From Chloroflexota bacterium (GTDB lineage Bacteria > Chloroflexota > Anaerolineae > Promineifilales > Promineifilaceae): a stretch of 47,522 nucleotides of DNA. The notes beneath the pieces were generated by a model, which saw only the letters and a program-made list of their open reading frames with translations, was not told where the DNA came from and ran no database searches. A program made the translations under genes and the position numbers. Within the stretch, counting starts at the first letter, position 1. Every line of letters begins with the position of its first letter. The DNA lies in contig JAJRVV010000037.1 of the NCBI GenBank assembly GCA_024277135.1, positions 1 to 47,522 of the forward strand, given 5' to 3'. Below are positions 10,635-19,591 of the stretch, piece after piece.

Positions 10635-12161
10635 GTCCACCAAAACAAAGCCGAACATTTCCGGATAAAGCGAGTTGGCGATGGTTTCGGTGGCGATACG
10701 GAGCAATTCATCCACATCAATGGCCGAGGCGGTGGCCATTGCCACCCGGTGCAAAATGGCTAATTCATCGGCGCGAAGGCGGGTCTCTTCATACAACCGG
10801 GCATTGGCGATGGCGACGGCCGCCTGGTTGGCAAAAGCGGCCACGAGACGGCCGTCCTCCTCCGTGAAGGCATTTGACCGCGCCCCATCCACATTCAAGA
10901 CGCCAATGGTTTCTCCCTTCACTTGCAGCAGCGCCCCAATCCAGGAGCGGATATATTCTGCTGGCGGCACATTGACCCACCGCTTATCCTTCCAGGTATC
11001 AGGGATCACAGTGACGACAGCATCTCCGGAAATTTTATCGAGAGCGGTTGTGCCCAAACTATTTACCGTTTGGCGGGCTAACTCAAAGTCGGGGAAACCC
11101 CGCCCCGCCACCAAGTCAACCTTACGACTGCCAGAGTTAAACAATTGAATCGAGACTGAATCATACGTCACCACCTCCGCCAACAAATCAAAAATTCGTT
11201 CATATACCGCGTGAAGACTCATACTGGTGGTAAGCAGCGAACCAACCTGTTGTAAAGTTTGAGAGAGTTTGAGTTGTTGTTTGGCGTCTTCAAACAGCCA
11301 CGCATTCTCTATGGAAATGGCAATATGCTGAGCTAATGTTTCGATGATTTGCAGGTCGTTGGGCGTGAAGTAATCAGTTTCCCGGCTGTCTATCATTAAC
11401 GCCCCCATCATTTGATCGCGGCTGACGAGCGGCACAGCCAGGAAGGAGCGGACGTGTTCGGCGCCAGGAATCCAAATCCAGCCGGATAACTGGCGCACAT
11501 CCCCGGAAATGAATGGCTGGAGATCACGGGACATTTGCGCTAGGATGGGGCTTCCCACCAGCAAGTTTTGGACGGCCTGAGTTGTCATTTCGGGGTCAGA
11601 AAAACCGATGCCGGCGATGAATTCAATGTGGTCTCCGGAAGGGTTGAGGTAAATGGAGCTGCTGTCGAAGGTGAAAACTTGTTTTAGTTGATGCAGGCTG
11701 ATACGCAAAATCTCTTGTTGATTGAGGGTGGCGCCGATGTTTCGGGCGAATTGGTGCAGCAGTGTGCGGGTTTTACTCTCGGTGACATCATGTTTGACGC
11801 CGATGATGGGGATTTCGGGATCGGGGGTGGGCAAGGCGATCTCGTGAATCCAGATGAGACGGCCGTTCCCAGTGATAACCCGGTACTCGATTTGGTACGG
11901 CCGCCTATCCGCCATGTGGGTGCGGCAATGGTCGATCACCCAAACTCGGTCATCGGGGTGGAGACAGCTTTGCCAGAAATAGGGCTGTTCCTGCCATACA
12001 GCCGCGGGATAACCGAGCAGTTCCTCAATTTCTAGCGAGGCGCGCAGGTAACGGCCGTCCATATCCGCAGACCAGAGAATCCCCCCCATCGCTGACAACA
12101 AATTGTCCAGCAGGGGGCGGAGCACATCTTCGCTCAAATCAGTTACAAATTCATCCATCAT
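10632..12161 (-). CDS. Sensor histidine kinase, N-terminal sensory part (truncated by stop)
   Basis: From ATG 12161 (MMDEFVTD) the frame gives about 509 residues: a PAS domain with a PAC-like end (about 10-125, GRYLRASLEIEELLGYP to VKHDVTESKTR), GAF 1 (about 145-290), GAF 2 (about 310-455) and the beginning of GAF 3, cut by TAA. No membrane segment is visible, so the sensor is probably cytoplasmic, detecting a small ligand or redox signal. The start lies inside the end of the alpha/beta hydrolase gene (11-bp overlap), so the two are cotranscribed. Frames extending upstream to 12314 are within the hydrolase gene and are rejected. With the following frame it would form one protein of about 990 residues. 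Confidence 0.85.
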   Translation of the reverse strand: MMDEFVTDLSEDVLRPLLDNLLSAMGGILWSADMDGRYLRASLEIEELLGYPAAVWQEQPYFWQSCLHPDDRVWVIDHCRTHMADRRPYQIEYRVITGNGRLIWIHEIALPTPDPEIPIIGVKHDVTESKTRTLLHQFARNIGATLNQQEILRISLHQLKQVFTFDSSSIYLNPSGDHIEFIAGIGFSDPEMTTQAVQNLLVGSPILAQMSRDLQPFISGDVRQLSGWIWIPGAEHVRSFLAVPLVSRDQMMGALMIDSRETDYFTPNDLQIIETLAQHIAISIENAWLFEDAKQQLKLSQTLQQVGSLLTTSMSLHAVYERIFDLLAEVVTYDSVSIQLFNSGSRKVDLVAGRGFPDFELARQTVNSLGTTALDKISGDAVVTVIPDTWKDKRWVNVPPAEYIRSWIGALLQVKGETIGVLNVDGARSNAFTEEDGRLVAAFANQAAVAIANARLYEETRLRADELAILHRVAMATASAIDVDELLRIATETIANSLYPEMFGFVLVD

Positions 12162-13029
12162 CACGATTCGATAGAAATTCCAGCAAAAGTTGATTGACCC
12201 GCTGCGGCGCATCATGCTGCACCCAATGGGTCGCTTCCTCGATAAATATGAGACGGCCGTCATCGCACAAATCAATGCTGGGCTGCGCCATCTCCTGGCC
12301 CAGAGCGATATCATGCCGTCCCCAAATCATTAGCGTTGGCGTTGAAATGCGGGGACTGGGCAACTGTTGCGGCGGCGACTGTAAAATTGCCCGATACCAG
12401 TTAATCATGCCTGTAACCGCCTCTGGCTGCGCCCACGCCTGCTGACAGCCGGCCAACTCTTCCTCGGTAAACGTTGTGGGCCGACTGCTGCTTTTCATCA
12501 ACCGCATTCCGCCGGCCCAATTTCTCCAACGCAGGGACAGTTCCGGCAGCCAGGGCAGTTGGAAAAAGAGGATGTACCAGCTTTTACGCATCTGTGTCAA
12601 ACTGCGACGGGTGTAATGGCGCATAACGGCATGATGCGGCACATTCAGAATGCCGATTTTGTGCAATCGTTCCGGGTATTTATTGGCCGTCCACCAAGTC
12701 ACGGCCGCCCCCCAATCATGGCCCACCAGCAGTGTCTTTTCTTCACCGGCGGCGTCAATCAACCCCACCACATCGGCCGCCAACTCATCCAGGCTGTACG
12801 CGGCAATCCCCTTAGGCTTATCGCTCAGATTATACCCGCGCTGGTCTGGAACCCACACTCGAAACCCGGCCTCCACAAACGCATCAATCTGATGTTGCCA
12901 ACTTCGCCAATATTCGGGGAATCCATGCAGCAAAATCAACAACGGCCCATCGGCGGGGCCGGCCTGTGTCACATGCAATCGAATGCCATTTGTTTCGACA
13001 AATTCATGTTTCAAGGAGGTTTTGATCAT
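12151..13029 (-). CDS. Alpha/beta hydrolase, epoxide hydrolase type
   Basis: Probably opens epoxide rings (or acts as a haloalkane dehalogenase) through an Asp-linked ester. The 292-residue alpha/beta hydrolase fold has the HGFPEYW oxyanion segment (H35), nucleophile D105 in GHDWGA, acid D240 in WGRHD and H268 in THWVQHD. Lid tyrosines expected for epoxide hydrolases may be Y152 and Y212 (WYRAIL), which favours epoxide hydrolase over dehalogenase. AGGGGA lies close before the ATG. It heads an operon with the GAF/PAS kinase and the alkyl-base glycosylase; a shared role in coping with reactive epoxides or alkylating compounds is an inference from this coupling. Confidence 0.87.
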   Translation of the reverse strand: MIKTSLKHEFVETNGIRLHVTQAGPADGPLLILLHGFPEYWRSWQHQIDAFVEAGFRVWVPDQRGYNLSDKPKGIAAYSLDELAADVVGLIDAAGEEKTLLVGHDWGAAVTWWTANKYPERLHKIGILNVPHHAVMRHYTRRSLTQMRKSWYILFFQLPWLPELSLRWRNWAGGMRLMKSSSRPTTFTEEELAGCQQAWAQPEAVTGMINWYRAILQSPPQQLPSPRISTPTLMIWGRHDIALGQEMAQPSIDLCDDGRLIFIEEATHWVQHDAPQRVNQLLLEFLSNRDDG

Positions 13030-13130
13030 ATCCCCTAATCATAAGCCAACATGACGTAAATGCAACAGCCCAAAAGTCGTGCTAACTTTGGCTTTGCGCG
13101 TTAAAATTCCCGCATCATTTCTAACTACCA

Positions 13131-13170
13131 AGACCTGCCAGGTTTGCCAGAGTCAAAACCTGGCAGGTCT
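13131..13170. repeat. Perfect 15-bp palindrome upstream of proline dehydrogenase
   Basis: AGACCTGCCAGGTTT (13131-13145) and AAACCTGGCAGGTCT (13156-13170) are exact reverse complements with a 10-nt loop. It lies between two divergent genes, about 20 bp before the proline dehydrogenase ATG, so it may form a leader hairpin in that mRNA. No U-run follows. Confidence 0.85.
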
Positions 13171-13189
13171 CCATCTGGAGCCTGAACAA

Positions 13190-14215
13190 ATGAAAACACA
13201 AAAGCCACGAACACGATGGATACCGGTTCTGGTCGGATTCGCTCTGATTTCCGGCCTGTTTTATAAATTTGGCGAGCGTTGGCTGCGGGCGCTGCTGCTG
13301 TACCTGTCTACGGCCGTCTGGGCGCGCCAGCTTATCAGCCAATTGCCTCTGGCCTGGCAGGTTGCTGGCCGTTTCGTCGCCGGAGAAGATATTGACGCCG
13401 CTCTGCAAACCGCCCGAACCCTAAACGGCAAAGGAATGCGGGTGACGATGGATTTCCTGGGCGAAAGCGTTACTTCCACCCAGGGCGCCTTTGCCGCCCG
13501 CGATGAAATTTTGCAGCTGCTGGATCGTATCCACGAATCCGGCGTGAACGCCAACGTCTCCGTCAAGCTGACTCAGTTAGGGCTGAAAATAGATGAGGCG
13601 CTGGCGCTGGATAATGTGCGGCAGCTGCTCATCCGCGCTCAGCAGTACCATAACAAAGTGCGAATTGACATGGAAGAAAGCGACGTGACCGAAGCCACCC
13701 TGCAGATTTATCGCGCGCTACGGGACGAGTATGGGTTTGGGCATGATGTGGGCATCGTCATCCAATCTTACCTGTATCGGAGCGAAGAGGATGTGCGCCA
13801 GTTGGTAGAGGATGGGGCGTGGGTACGATTGTGCAAAGGGGCGTACATGGAACCGCCAGAGGCGGCCTACCCAGAAAAAGGGAAAACGGATGCCAGCTAC
13901 GTGAAACTGATGCAGATGATGCTGGCGGCGGCAGCCCGCCAAAAAGGGGTGTACCTAGGCGTCGCCACACATGATGATAAAATGATTACCGCCACCAAAC
14001 ATTTTGTGGCTGATCAGAACATTGACCCGGATGCGTTTGAGTTCCAGATGTTGTACGGTATTCGTCGGGATTTGCAACAAACGTTGGTAGATGAAGGGTA
14101 TCGGGTGCGGATTTATGTGCCATACGGCACGGCCTGGTATCCGTATTTTGTGCGCCGGTTAGCAGAACGGCCGGCCAATTTGTGGTTTTTTATCAGCAAT
14201 TTATTGAGGAGATAG
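13190..14215 (+). CDS. Proline dehydrogenase (FAD-dependent)
   Basis: Oxidises L-proline to pyrroline-5-carboxylate, passing electrons through FAD to the membrane quinone pool. The 341-residue monofunctional enzyme shows typical ProDH segments: MDFLGESVT, VSVKLTQLGLKID, RIDMEESD, IVIQSYLYR, VRLCKGAYMEP, GVATHD, FQMLYGIRRDLQ and the substrate-contacting RRLAERPAN near the end. An N-terminal hydrophobic stretch (about 12-30, WIPVLVGFALISGLFYKFG) may anchor it to the membrane. The ATG has GGAG at 9 nt; the longer frame from 13079 would translate the palindrome at 13131. No P5C dehydrogenase is in the window, so the second step is encoded elsewhere. Confidence 0.93.
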   Translation: MKTQKPRTRWIPVLVGFALISGLFYKFGERWLRALLLYLSTAVWARQLISQLPLAWQVAGRFVAGEDIDAALQTARTLNGKGMRVTMDFLGESVTSTQGAFAARDEILQLLDRIHESGVNANVSVKLTQLGLKIDEALALDNVRQLLIRAQQYHNKVRIDMEESDVTEATLQIYRALRDEYGFGHDVGIVIQSYLYRSEEDVRQLVEDGAWVRLCKGAYMEPPEAAYPEKGKTDASYVKLMQMMLAAAARQKGVYLGVATHDDKMITATKHFVADQNIDPDAFEFQMLYGIRRDLQQTLVDEGYRVRIYVPYGTAWYPYFVRRLAERPANLWFFISNLLRR

Positions 14216-14219
14216 AGAT

Positions 14220-14277
14220 AGAGCGAGAGCAAGAGCTAGAGGGGGATAGCCAACCCTCTAGCTCTTGCTCTCGCTCT
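14220..14277. repeat. 24-bp perfect inverted repeat of GAGC/AAGAGC words
   Basis: The arm at 14220-14243 is the exact reverse complement of 14254-14277, with a 10-nt loop. The arms are composed of overlapping GAGCGAGAGC/AAGAGCTAGAG words. It lies between the proline dehydrogenase stop and the epimerase start. The stem could stop transcription or protect mRNA ends, but there is no T-run. Confidence 0.85.
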
Positions 14278-14293
14278 GTACTCGAATTTAGTT

Positions 14294-14839
14294 ATGGTTC
14301 GTATCGAAGAATCCCGTTTGATTTCAGGTGTTTTTATCGCGCATTTACGGCCGTTCGGCGATGCCAGAGGTCGTTTTATCGAAACATTTCGCAAAGAATG
14401 GTTCCCTCAGCGAAGTTGGGACACCATTCAAACCAACCGCTCCGATTCAGCGGCCGGGGTGCTGCGCGGTCTCCATTATCATCATCATCAGGTGGATTAC
14501 TGGTATGTGGTACACGGCCGTCTGCGGGCGGGGATGGTGGATTTACGGCCGTCTTCCCCCACCTATATGGCAGCCCAAACCCTGGAAATGGGGGGCGACA
14601 ATCAAATTGGCGTATTCTTGCCGGAGGGGGTAGCGCACGGCTTTTACGCACTAACAGATATTACCCTGACCTACATTGTGGACAACTACTACAACAACGG
14701 CGCCGATGAAAACGGGGTGGCTTGGAATGATCCGGAACTTAATTTGGACTGGAAATTAACGGGAACGCCCATCATTTCTGGGCGAGACTCAGCCAATTTA
14801 CAATTGAAGGATATACCAAGAGAAAAACTTCCCAAGTAA
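14294..14839 (+). CDS. rmlC: dTDP-4-dehydrorhamnose 3,5-epimerase family protein
   Basis: Cupin epimerase of the dTDP-L-rhamnose route, acting on a dTDP-4-keto-6-deoxyhexose in the cytoplasm. The 181-residue protein has DARGRFIETFR, the RGLHYH segment with the catalytic His (about residue 60), FLPEGVAHGFYAL, and DENGVAWNDPEL near the C-terminus, all standard for RmlC. No ribosome site is obvious before the ATG. No rmlA, rmlB or rmlD is nearby, so it stands alone between repeat elements; it may epimerise a related nucleotide sugar. The convergent kinase gene ends 4 bp past its stop. Confidence 0.88.
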   Translation: MVRIEESRLISGVFIAHLRPFGDARGRFIETFRKEWFPQRSWDTIQTNRSDSAAGVLRGLHYHHHQVDYWYVVHGRLRAGMVDLRPSSPTYMAAQTLEMGGDNQIGVFLPEGVAHGFYALTDITLTYIVDNYYNNGADENGVAWNDPELNLDWKLTGTPIISGRDSANLQLKDIPREKLPK

Positions 14840-14843
14840 ACGT

Positions 14844-17800
14844 CTAAAATCCGCTTGCAACTGGAAACCTCGCCCGAAAGACCGTCCCTGCGCCAACCTC
14901 GCTCTGTACCTCAATCTCGCCTTTGTGCAGATCAACAATCTCCTTGACGATCCCCAACCCCAGACCAGTGCCAGGAATGTTTGACTGGCTGGCTCGTTGA
15001 CCACGATAAAATCGCTCGAAGATATGGGGGCGGTCTTCAGGCTCAATGCCCATACCTGTGTCCTCAACTTGCAGGCAAACCTGATCGCCGTCTAGATAGG
15101 TACTTACCTGGATGTTCCCTACCGGTGTGTAATTGAGGGCATTGGACACCAGGTTGGTAACGACCTGAATTAGTTGGTTGCGCTCCCCCTGAATTAGAGG
15201 CAGGTCAGCGCCAGACTCAAAAGTAAAGCGTAAGTTGGCTGCTTCGACTCGGGGCTGATGGGCAGCGACAACTTGCCCCACCACTTCATTAAAATCCACC
15301 GGGACCATTTCCACCCCCGCACCCTTGGCTATTTCCAATCGCGACAAATCTAAAATGTCCTCGATAAGCTGTTGTAGCCGATCCGTTTCCTCCTTGAGGA
15401 CGCGAATGTACCTGGCGCGCCGCTCAGTTTTGCCGCGCTCTAATAGGTCAAGGTATATCACCAGATTGGTGATTGGCGTGCGTAGTTCGTGGGAAACATC
15501 GGAGACAAATTTAGACTTGAGCCGATCCAGTTCCTTGAGCTGCTCGTTGGCCGCAGCCAGTTCGCGCGTGCGTTCGGTCACGCGCTGTTCCAAGGTGGCC
15601 GCATGGCTGCGAAGCTGGTCATACAGCTTCGCATTTTCAATGGCGATGGCAGCCTGGGCGGCAAAACCTAACACCAGACGGGCATGTTCCTCAGCATAAA
15701 AGCCAACTTCTTGTTTGTCCAGAGCCAACATCCCAATAAGTTGGGCGCCGAAAAGCAGCGGCACGCCTAACCAGGAGCGGGTACCCGCCTGATTGTGGGG
15801 AGCAATAGAGAAGTCACCGTAGATAGCCGGCGCATCATCCACAATCAAAGGTTCCCGCGCGCGCACGACTTCCCGGTTAGGACTGTCGCCGGCCGTCAGG
15901 TCAAAGCTCACGCCCAAAAGTTCCTCCAGATTGGGGAACCCGTGGCCACCGATGATCTCCAGTTGGTCTTCCTTAAGTTGCTGCACTGAAGCGCTGTCGT
16001 AAGGCACTACTTGCTGTAGTTCACTCAGAATCAGCTCAAAAACTTGGGGTAGGTCTACTGTCCGGCTCAGGGCCTGGGTAGCTGCCTGAAGTCTTTCAGC
16101 TTGTTGGCGAGCGGCGCGCTCGGCCGTGAACATCCGGGCGTTTTCAATGGCGATGGCGGCCTGGGCGGCAAAGCCCAACGCCAGATGCGCTTGTTCCTGG
16201 GTGTAAAAGCCAACCTCCTGATTATCGAGAGCCAACATCCCGATCAACTGGTCGCCGAAAAGCAAAGGCACTCCCATCCAGGAACGGATACCGGCCTGGA
16301 CGTGGGGGGAAACGGAGAAGTTACTGTAGATAGCCGGCGCATCATCCACGATGAAGATGTCCCGTGTACGAATGACCTCCCGGTTGGGATTGTTGCCTGT
16401 CGTCAGATCGAATCGGATGCCTAGAAGTTCTTCCATGTTGGGGAATCCGCGGCCGCCGATAATCTCCAATTGATCTCCGTTAAGTTGCTGCACCGAAGCG
16501 CTGTCGTAAGGTACCACTTGCTGCAATTCAGTCAGGATCAACTTGAAGACTTGCGGCAAGTCCACCGTCCTGCTCAAGGCCTGGGTAGCTGCCCGGAGTC
16601 TTTCGGCTTGCTTGCGGGCGGCTCGTTCGGCCTCAAATAGCCGGGAGCTCTCAACCGCTTCGGCCAATAGATTGGCGACAGCTTGTAGAAAATGTACGTC
16701 GTCGTCGGTGAACGGCCGTTGTTGCGTCGTATGCGCCCCCAGGACGCCAAAAGGGTGCTCCTGACCGGCGATGATGACGCTCATGCCGCTGACTACGCCG
16801 TGATCTTGAAGCAGCGCCGGACCGCTGAAACGCGTTTCTGAGCGCAAGTCCTCCACGATCACCGGCATGCTGGAAAGCAAGGTATAGCCAGCTTGAGAAT
16901 CGGTGTCAGTGCCCACTGTCGCCTGGCACACGAGCCCGTCCCGCCAACCCACGCCTGCTCGCAGGAGCATGGCGCTGCCGTCGGGAAGCAGTTCCAACAC
17001 CTTGACATACTCGACTGCAAGCGTTTGGCTCATGCGGACAACCACCTCATCCATAAACAGAGTAAGGTCGTTGGTTGCCAACGCCATCTGCCCCAGTTCG
17101 GCCACCACTGCCTGCTGGCGAGCGTGGGTTCTAAGCGCGTCTTCGGCCTGCCGATGCTCGGCTAAATGTGTATATCGTTCTATCTCCAGGCCAATGCGTT
17201 GCCCTAATATCCGAAGAAGATCCTTGTCCACCTCGGAGAAATCGTGAGGCTTATCATCAAGCAAGCAGGTGACAGCAACAACGTTGCCGTCACTATCGAG
17301 CGCTGGAAACCCACAGTAAGAAAAAGCATTGTATGTCTTCAAAAACTCCGCTTTTGGAAATCTCTCCGCCACATGGTCGTACACCTTAATGTTTTTGTTC
17401 GTTACCACGGTGGCGCAGGGGGTAATATCAAGGGGAACACGGCCGGCATCGGTTATCACATCTTCCTCGACATAAACGCTCAAAAAGTAGAGATCCTCAT
17501 CGCGTATTTCCGACAAGCACACAACGCCTACATCAAGCAATTCACCGATCATGCGGGCAATATGGTTAAATACCTCGACCGGATCGCCGGCGAGGGTCAT
17601 GCTGAGTTCTGACAACCTTTGTAGACGTTTGAGTTGTTCGGCCGCTTGCTGCTCTAGCTGCTTGCGTGCGGTTATGTCTTGCTTAATAGTGATGAAATGG
17701 GTGACCTCGCTGCCTGTGGCTCGAACAGGGGTAATGGTTTGCTCCTCAATATAAAGGCTGTTATCTTTGCGCCGATTTGTCATCTCGCCGTGCCAGACCT

Positions 17801-18698
17801 GTCCAGAAAGGATTGTATCCCAAAGATTTTTGTAAAAGGATTGAGGCTCTTGCCTGTCCGACCTCAGAATGCGCAGAGTTTGGCCAAGGATATCTTCGAA
17901 AGTGTAGCCGGTCAGATGGGTAAAGGCCGGGTTAACCCATCTGACGACACCTTTGCGGTCGGTGATGACAATCCCATTCGCCGCAGCTTCCAGGGCAGTA
18001 GATTGCAACCTGAGTTGCTCTTCCACCCGCACTCGCTCGGTGATGTCGCGTGAGACGCCTGAGATGGCAACCACCTCGCCGGCTACATCGAAGATCGGGC
18101 TGAGGGAGATAGAATACCAGAAATCTCCCAGCGCGTTGATTGAGCGCCGCTCAAAGCGAGTCGGCTGGCCGGTCTCGAACACCTGCGCGTATTGCGCTTC
18201 GTAGAAAGCGGCTTCCTCCGGTGGATAGAAATCGCGGATGGTCTTGCCCACGAAATCTGCTTCAGCCCAACCAAAGCGACGCAGGGCGCTGGCATTGAGG
18301 GTGGTGTATCGGCCGTCTCTATCCAGGGAATAGATGGTGTCCTCGGCTGAATTAACCAGGGCGCGATAGCGTGCTTCAGAAGTTTGAAGCGCCTCAGTTA
18401 TTTGCTGCAACGAGTGGAAAATGCGTGGGATTAACAGCACCCCGGCCAATATTAGCATGGCGATTAACAAGGCAATGGATTCAGCTACCGGCCCTTTGAC
18501 TATGGCCGCTACCTGCGGTGCGAAAAAGCCCACAAAGGTCACGATCCGCCGGGCGGCCATCAAAGTCAAAGCAACTGCGATCAGTAACCAGGCATGGCCG
18601 ACTCCGCTAATTTTGCGGTTCAACCGCAGCGCGAAGACAGCCGCCGTTAATTGCAGCATGATGGAAACAGCTAAGATGGTTAGGGTGAATTCGTTCAT
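14844..18698 (-). CDS. Large membrane PAS/GAF sensor histidine kinase
   Basis: About 1284 residues. An N-terminal membrane part (about 1-110, three to four hydrophobic segments) is followed by two PAS domains (about 120-240 and 245-365, ending VSRDITERVR and IKQDITARKQ), four GAF domains (about 385-540, 565-715, 740-885, 910-1050), a coiled segment, HisKA with phosphoacceptor H1070 in SHELRTP, and HATPase_c (VSNALNYTP, DTGMGIEP, GTGLGLGI). GAF 3 and 4 are near-identical tandem copies. ATG 18698 is preferred over a GTG four codons upstream. There is no receiver domain and no neighbouring regulator. Only one ACGGCCGT lies in this 3.9-kb gene, unlike its surroundings, which suggests recent acquisition or different selection. 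Confidence 0.92.
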   Translation of the reverse strand: MNEFTLTILAVSIMLQLTAAVFALRLNRKISGVGHAWLLIAVALTLMAARRIVTFVGFFAPQVAAIVKGPVAESIALLIAMLILAGVLLIPRIFHSLQQITEALQTSEARYRALVNSAEDTIYSLDRDGRYTTLNASALRRFGWAEADFVGKTIRDFYPPEEAAFYEAQYAQVFETGQPTRFERRSINALGDFWYSISLSPIFDVAGEVVAISGVSRDITERVRVEEQLRLQSTALEAAANGIVITDRKGVVRWVNPAFTHLTGYTFEDILGQTLRILRSDRQEPQSFYKNLWDTILSGQVWHGEMTNRRKDNSLYIEEQTITPVRATGSEVTHFITIKQDITARKQLEQQAAEQLKRLQRLSELSMTLAGDPVEVFNHIARMIGELLDVGVVCLSEIRDEDLYFLSVYVEEDVITDAGRVPLDITPCATVVTNKNIKVYDHVAERFPKAEFLKTYNAFSYCGFPALDSDGNVVAVTCLLDDKPHDFSEVDKDLLRILGQRIGLEIERYTHLAEHRQAEDALRTHARQQAVVAELGQMALATNDLTLFMDEVVVRMSQTLAVEYVKVLELLPDGSAMLLRAGVGWRDGLVCQATVGTDTDSQAGYTLLSSMPVIVEDLRSETRFSGPALLQDHGVVSGMSVIIAGQEHPFGVLGAHTTQQRPFTDDDVHFLQAVANLLAEAVESSRLFEAERAARKQAERLRAATQALSRTVDLPQVFKLILTELQQVVPYDSASVQQLNGDQLEIIGGRGFPNMEELLGIRFDLTTGNNPNREVIRTRDIFIVDDAPAIYSNFSVSPHVQAGIRSWMGVPLLFGDQLIGMLALDNQEVGFYTQEQAHLALGFAAQAAIAIENARMFTAERAARQQAERLQAATQALSRTVDLPQVFELILSELQQVVPYDSASVQQLKEDQLEIIGGHGFPNLEELLGVSFDLTAGDSPNREVVRAREPLIVDDAPAIYGDFSIAPHNQAGTRSWLGVPLLFGAQLIGMLALDKQEVGFYAEEHARLVLGFAAQAAIAIENAKLYDQLRSHAATLEQRVTERTRELAAANEQLKELDRLKSKFVSDVSHELRTPITNLVIYLDLLERGKTERRARYIRVLKEETDRLQQLIEDILDLSRLEIAKGAGVEMVPVDFNEVVGQVVAAHQPRVEAANLRFTFESGADLPLIQGERNQLIQVVTNLVSNALNYTPVGNIQVSTYLDGDQVCLQVEDTGMGIEPEDRPHIFERFYRGQRASQSNIPGTGLGLGIVKEIVDLHKGEIEVQSEVGAGTVFRARFPVASGF
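15625..16638 (-). repeat. Tandem duplication of a 507-bp GAF-coding unit
   Basis: Two adjacent units of 169 codons encode very similar GAF domains; corresponding landmarks (for example the codons for AAQAAIAIENA) lie 507 bp apart at about 15631 and 16138. The match holds over nearly the whole unit at DNA and protein level, including ERAARxQAERL linkers, so it is a fairly recent internal duplication in the kinase gene. Confidence 0.85.
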
Positions 18699-18720
18699 TG
18701 TCAAATCCACTTTCTTTTAT

Positions 18721-19131
18721 CTAACCTGCCAACCGCTCCCACAAGGGCGGTCCCAAAACTAACAGCCCTACCAGCGCCGCCCCCAAAGCTCCTACCAGCA
18801 CGGCCGCCGCCGCCGCATCTTTCGCCACTTTCGCTAGCGGGTGCGGATCGGGCATCACCATGTCCACCACCGCTTCTAAAGCCGTATTCATGAACTCCGC
18901 CATCCAAACGACCATCATCGCCAGGATGAGAATCGCCCAATCCTGCCGGGGAATACCCAACCAGAAGCCCAGCGCAAACACGGCCGCGCTGAATATGGCA
19001 TGAATCCAGGCGTTGTGCTGAGTACGAATGACGTACCACCACCCTTCAAATGCATATTTGAAGCTGCGGGCGCGGCTGTGCAGTTCGGCCCGGCTTTTTT
19101 CTTTGATTTCATGTTTCGGTGGCAAAGACAT
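18721..19131 (-). CDS. dgkA: Diacylglycerol/undecaprenol kinase family protein
   Basis: Small integral membrane lipid kinase; in most bacteria other than enterics this family phosphorylates undecaprenol or diacylglycerol. The 136-residue protein has a charged N-terminal amphipathic part (SRARSFKYAFEGW), then three membrane helices, with the family motif AEFMNTALEAVVDMV (catalytic-site Glu residues) and AKDAAAAAVLV. The start overlaps the ybeY end by 23 bp. It follows pgpH and ybeY in the usual conserved order, consistent with cell-envelope maintenance. Confidence 0.92.
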   Translation of the reverse strand: MSLPPKHEIKEKSRAELHSRARSFKYAFEGWWYVIRTQHNAWIHAIFSAAVFALGFWLGIPRQDWAILILAMMVVWMAEFMNTALEAVVDMVMPDPHPLAKVAKDAAAAAVLVGALGAALVGLLVLGPPLWERLAG

Positions 19132-19591
19132 GGGGCAATCCTAGTTGGGTCATCACGGCCGTTTGCGCCGCCCACATTTCTCTTTTCTCTATTTTATCAA
19201 CGTGATCAAGGCCAAGTAGATGAAGCGTGCCATGAACGGCCAACAATTGCAACTCGGCCAAAAGGGAATGGCCGGCTTTCGCCGCCTGCCGCCGGGCGGT
19301 AGGAACCGAGATGATGACATCGCCCAGGTAAAGCGGGCCATCTGCCATGCCCGGCATCGGCTCTCCGGCGGCGAAGCTGAGGACATCGGTCGCTTTATCC
19401 TGGCCGCGATAAGTGAAATTAAGCTGCTGGATAACCTCATCATCGGTCAGGGCTACAGTCATGACGACGGGGACGGCCGCTTGTTGCAGACGCAGTGTGA
19501 TGGAAACGGCCGTCACTATTTTTTCTACCAGCGTCGCCTCTGGTTCTGAAATCGGCGTCTCAATCCGAACCTCAATTTCAAAATCAATCAT
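19109..19591 (-). CDS. ybeY: Endoribonuclease YbeY (16S rRNA maturation factor)
   Basis: Metal-dependent single-strand RNase involved in 16S rRNA 3'-end maturation and 70S quality control. The 160-residue protein carries the diagnostic zinc motif HGTLHLLGLDH (H120, H124, H130), preceded by YRGQDKATDVLSFA, typical for the family. The start codon overlaps the stop of the HD-domain gene as ATGA, so translation is coupled. Order pgpH-ybeY-dgkA is conserved in many bacteria. Confidence 0.95.
   Translation of the reverse strand: MIDFEIEVRIETPISEPEATLVEKIVTAVSITLRLQQAAVPVVMTVALTDDEVIQQLNFTYRGQDKATDVLSFAAGEPMPGMADGPLYLGDVIISVPTARRQAAKAGHSLLAELQLLAVHGTLHLLGLDHVDKIEKREMWAAQTAVMTQLGLPHVFATET

Noticed and set aside
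13079..13189. N-terminal extension of proline dehydrogenase
   Set aside because: It would translate a perfect palindrome, and the ATG at 13190 has a GGAG site.
14220..14277. 24-bp hairpin as an intrinsic terminator
   Set aside because: No T-run on either strand; kept as a word-repeat element.
14844..18698. Hybrid kinase with receiver domain
   Set aside because: The chain ends right after the ATPase G2 region (RARFPVASGF); no receiver domain is present.
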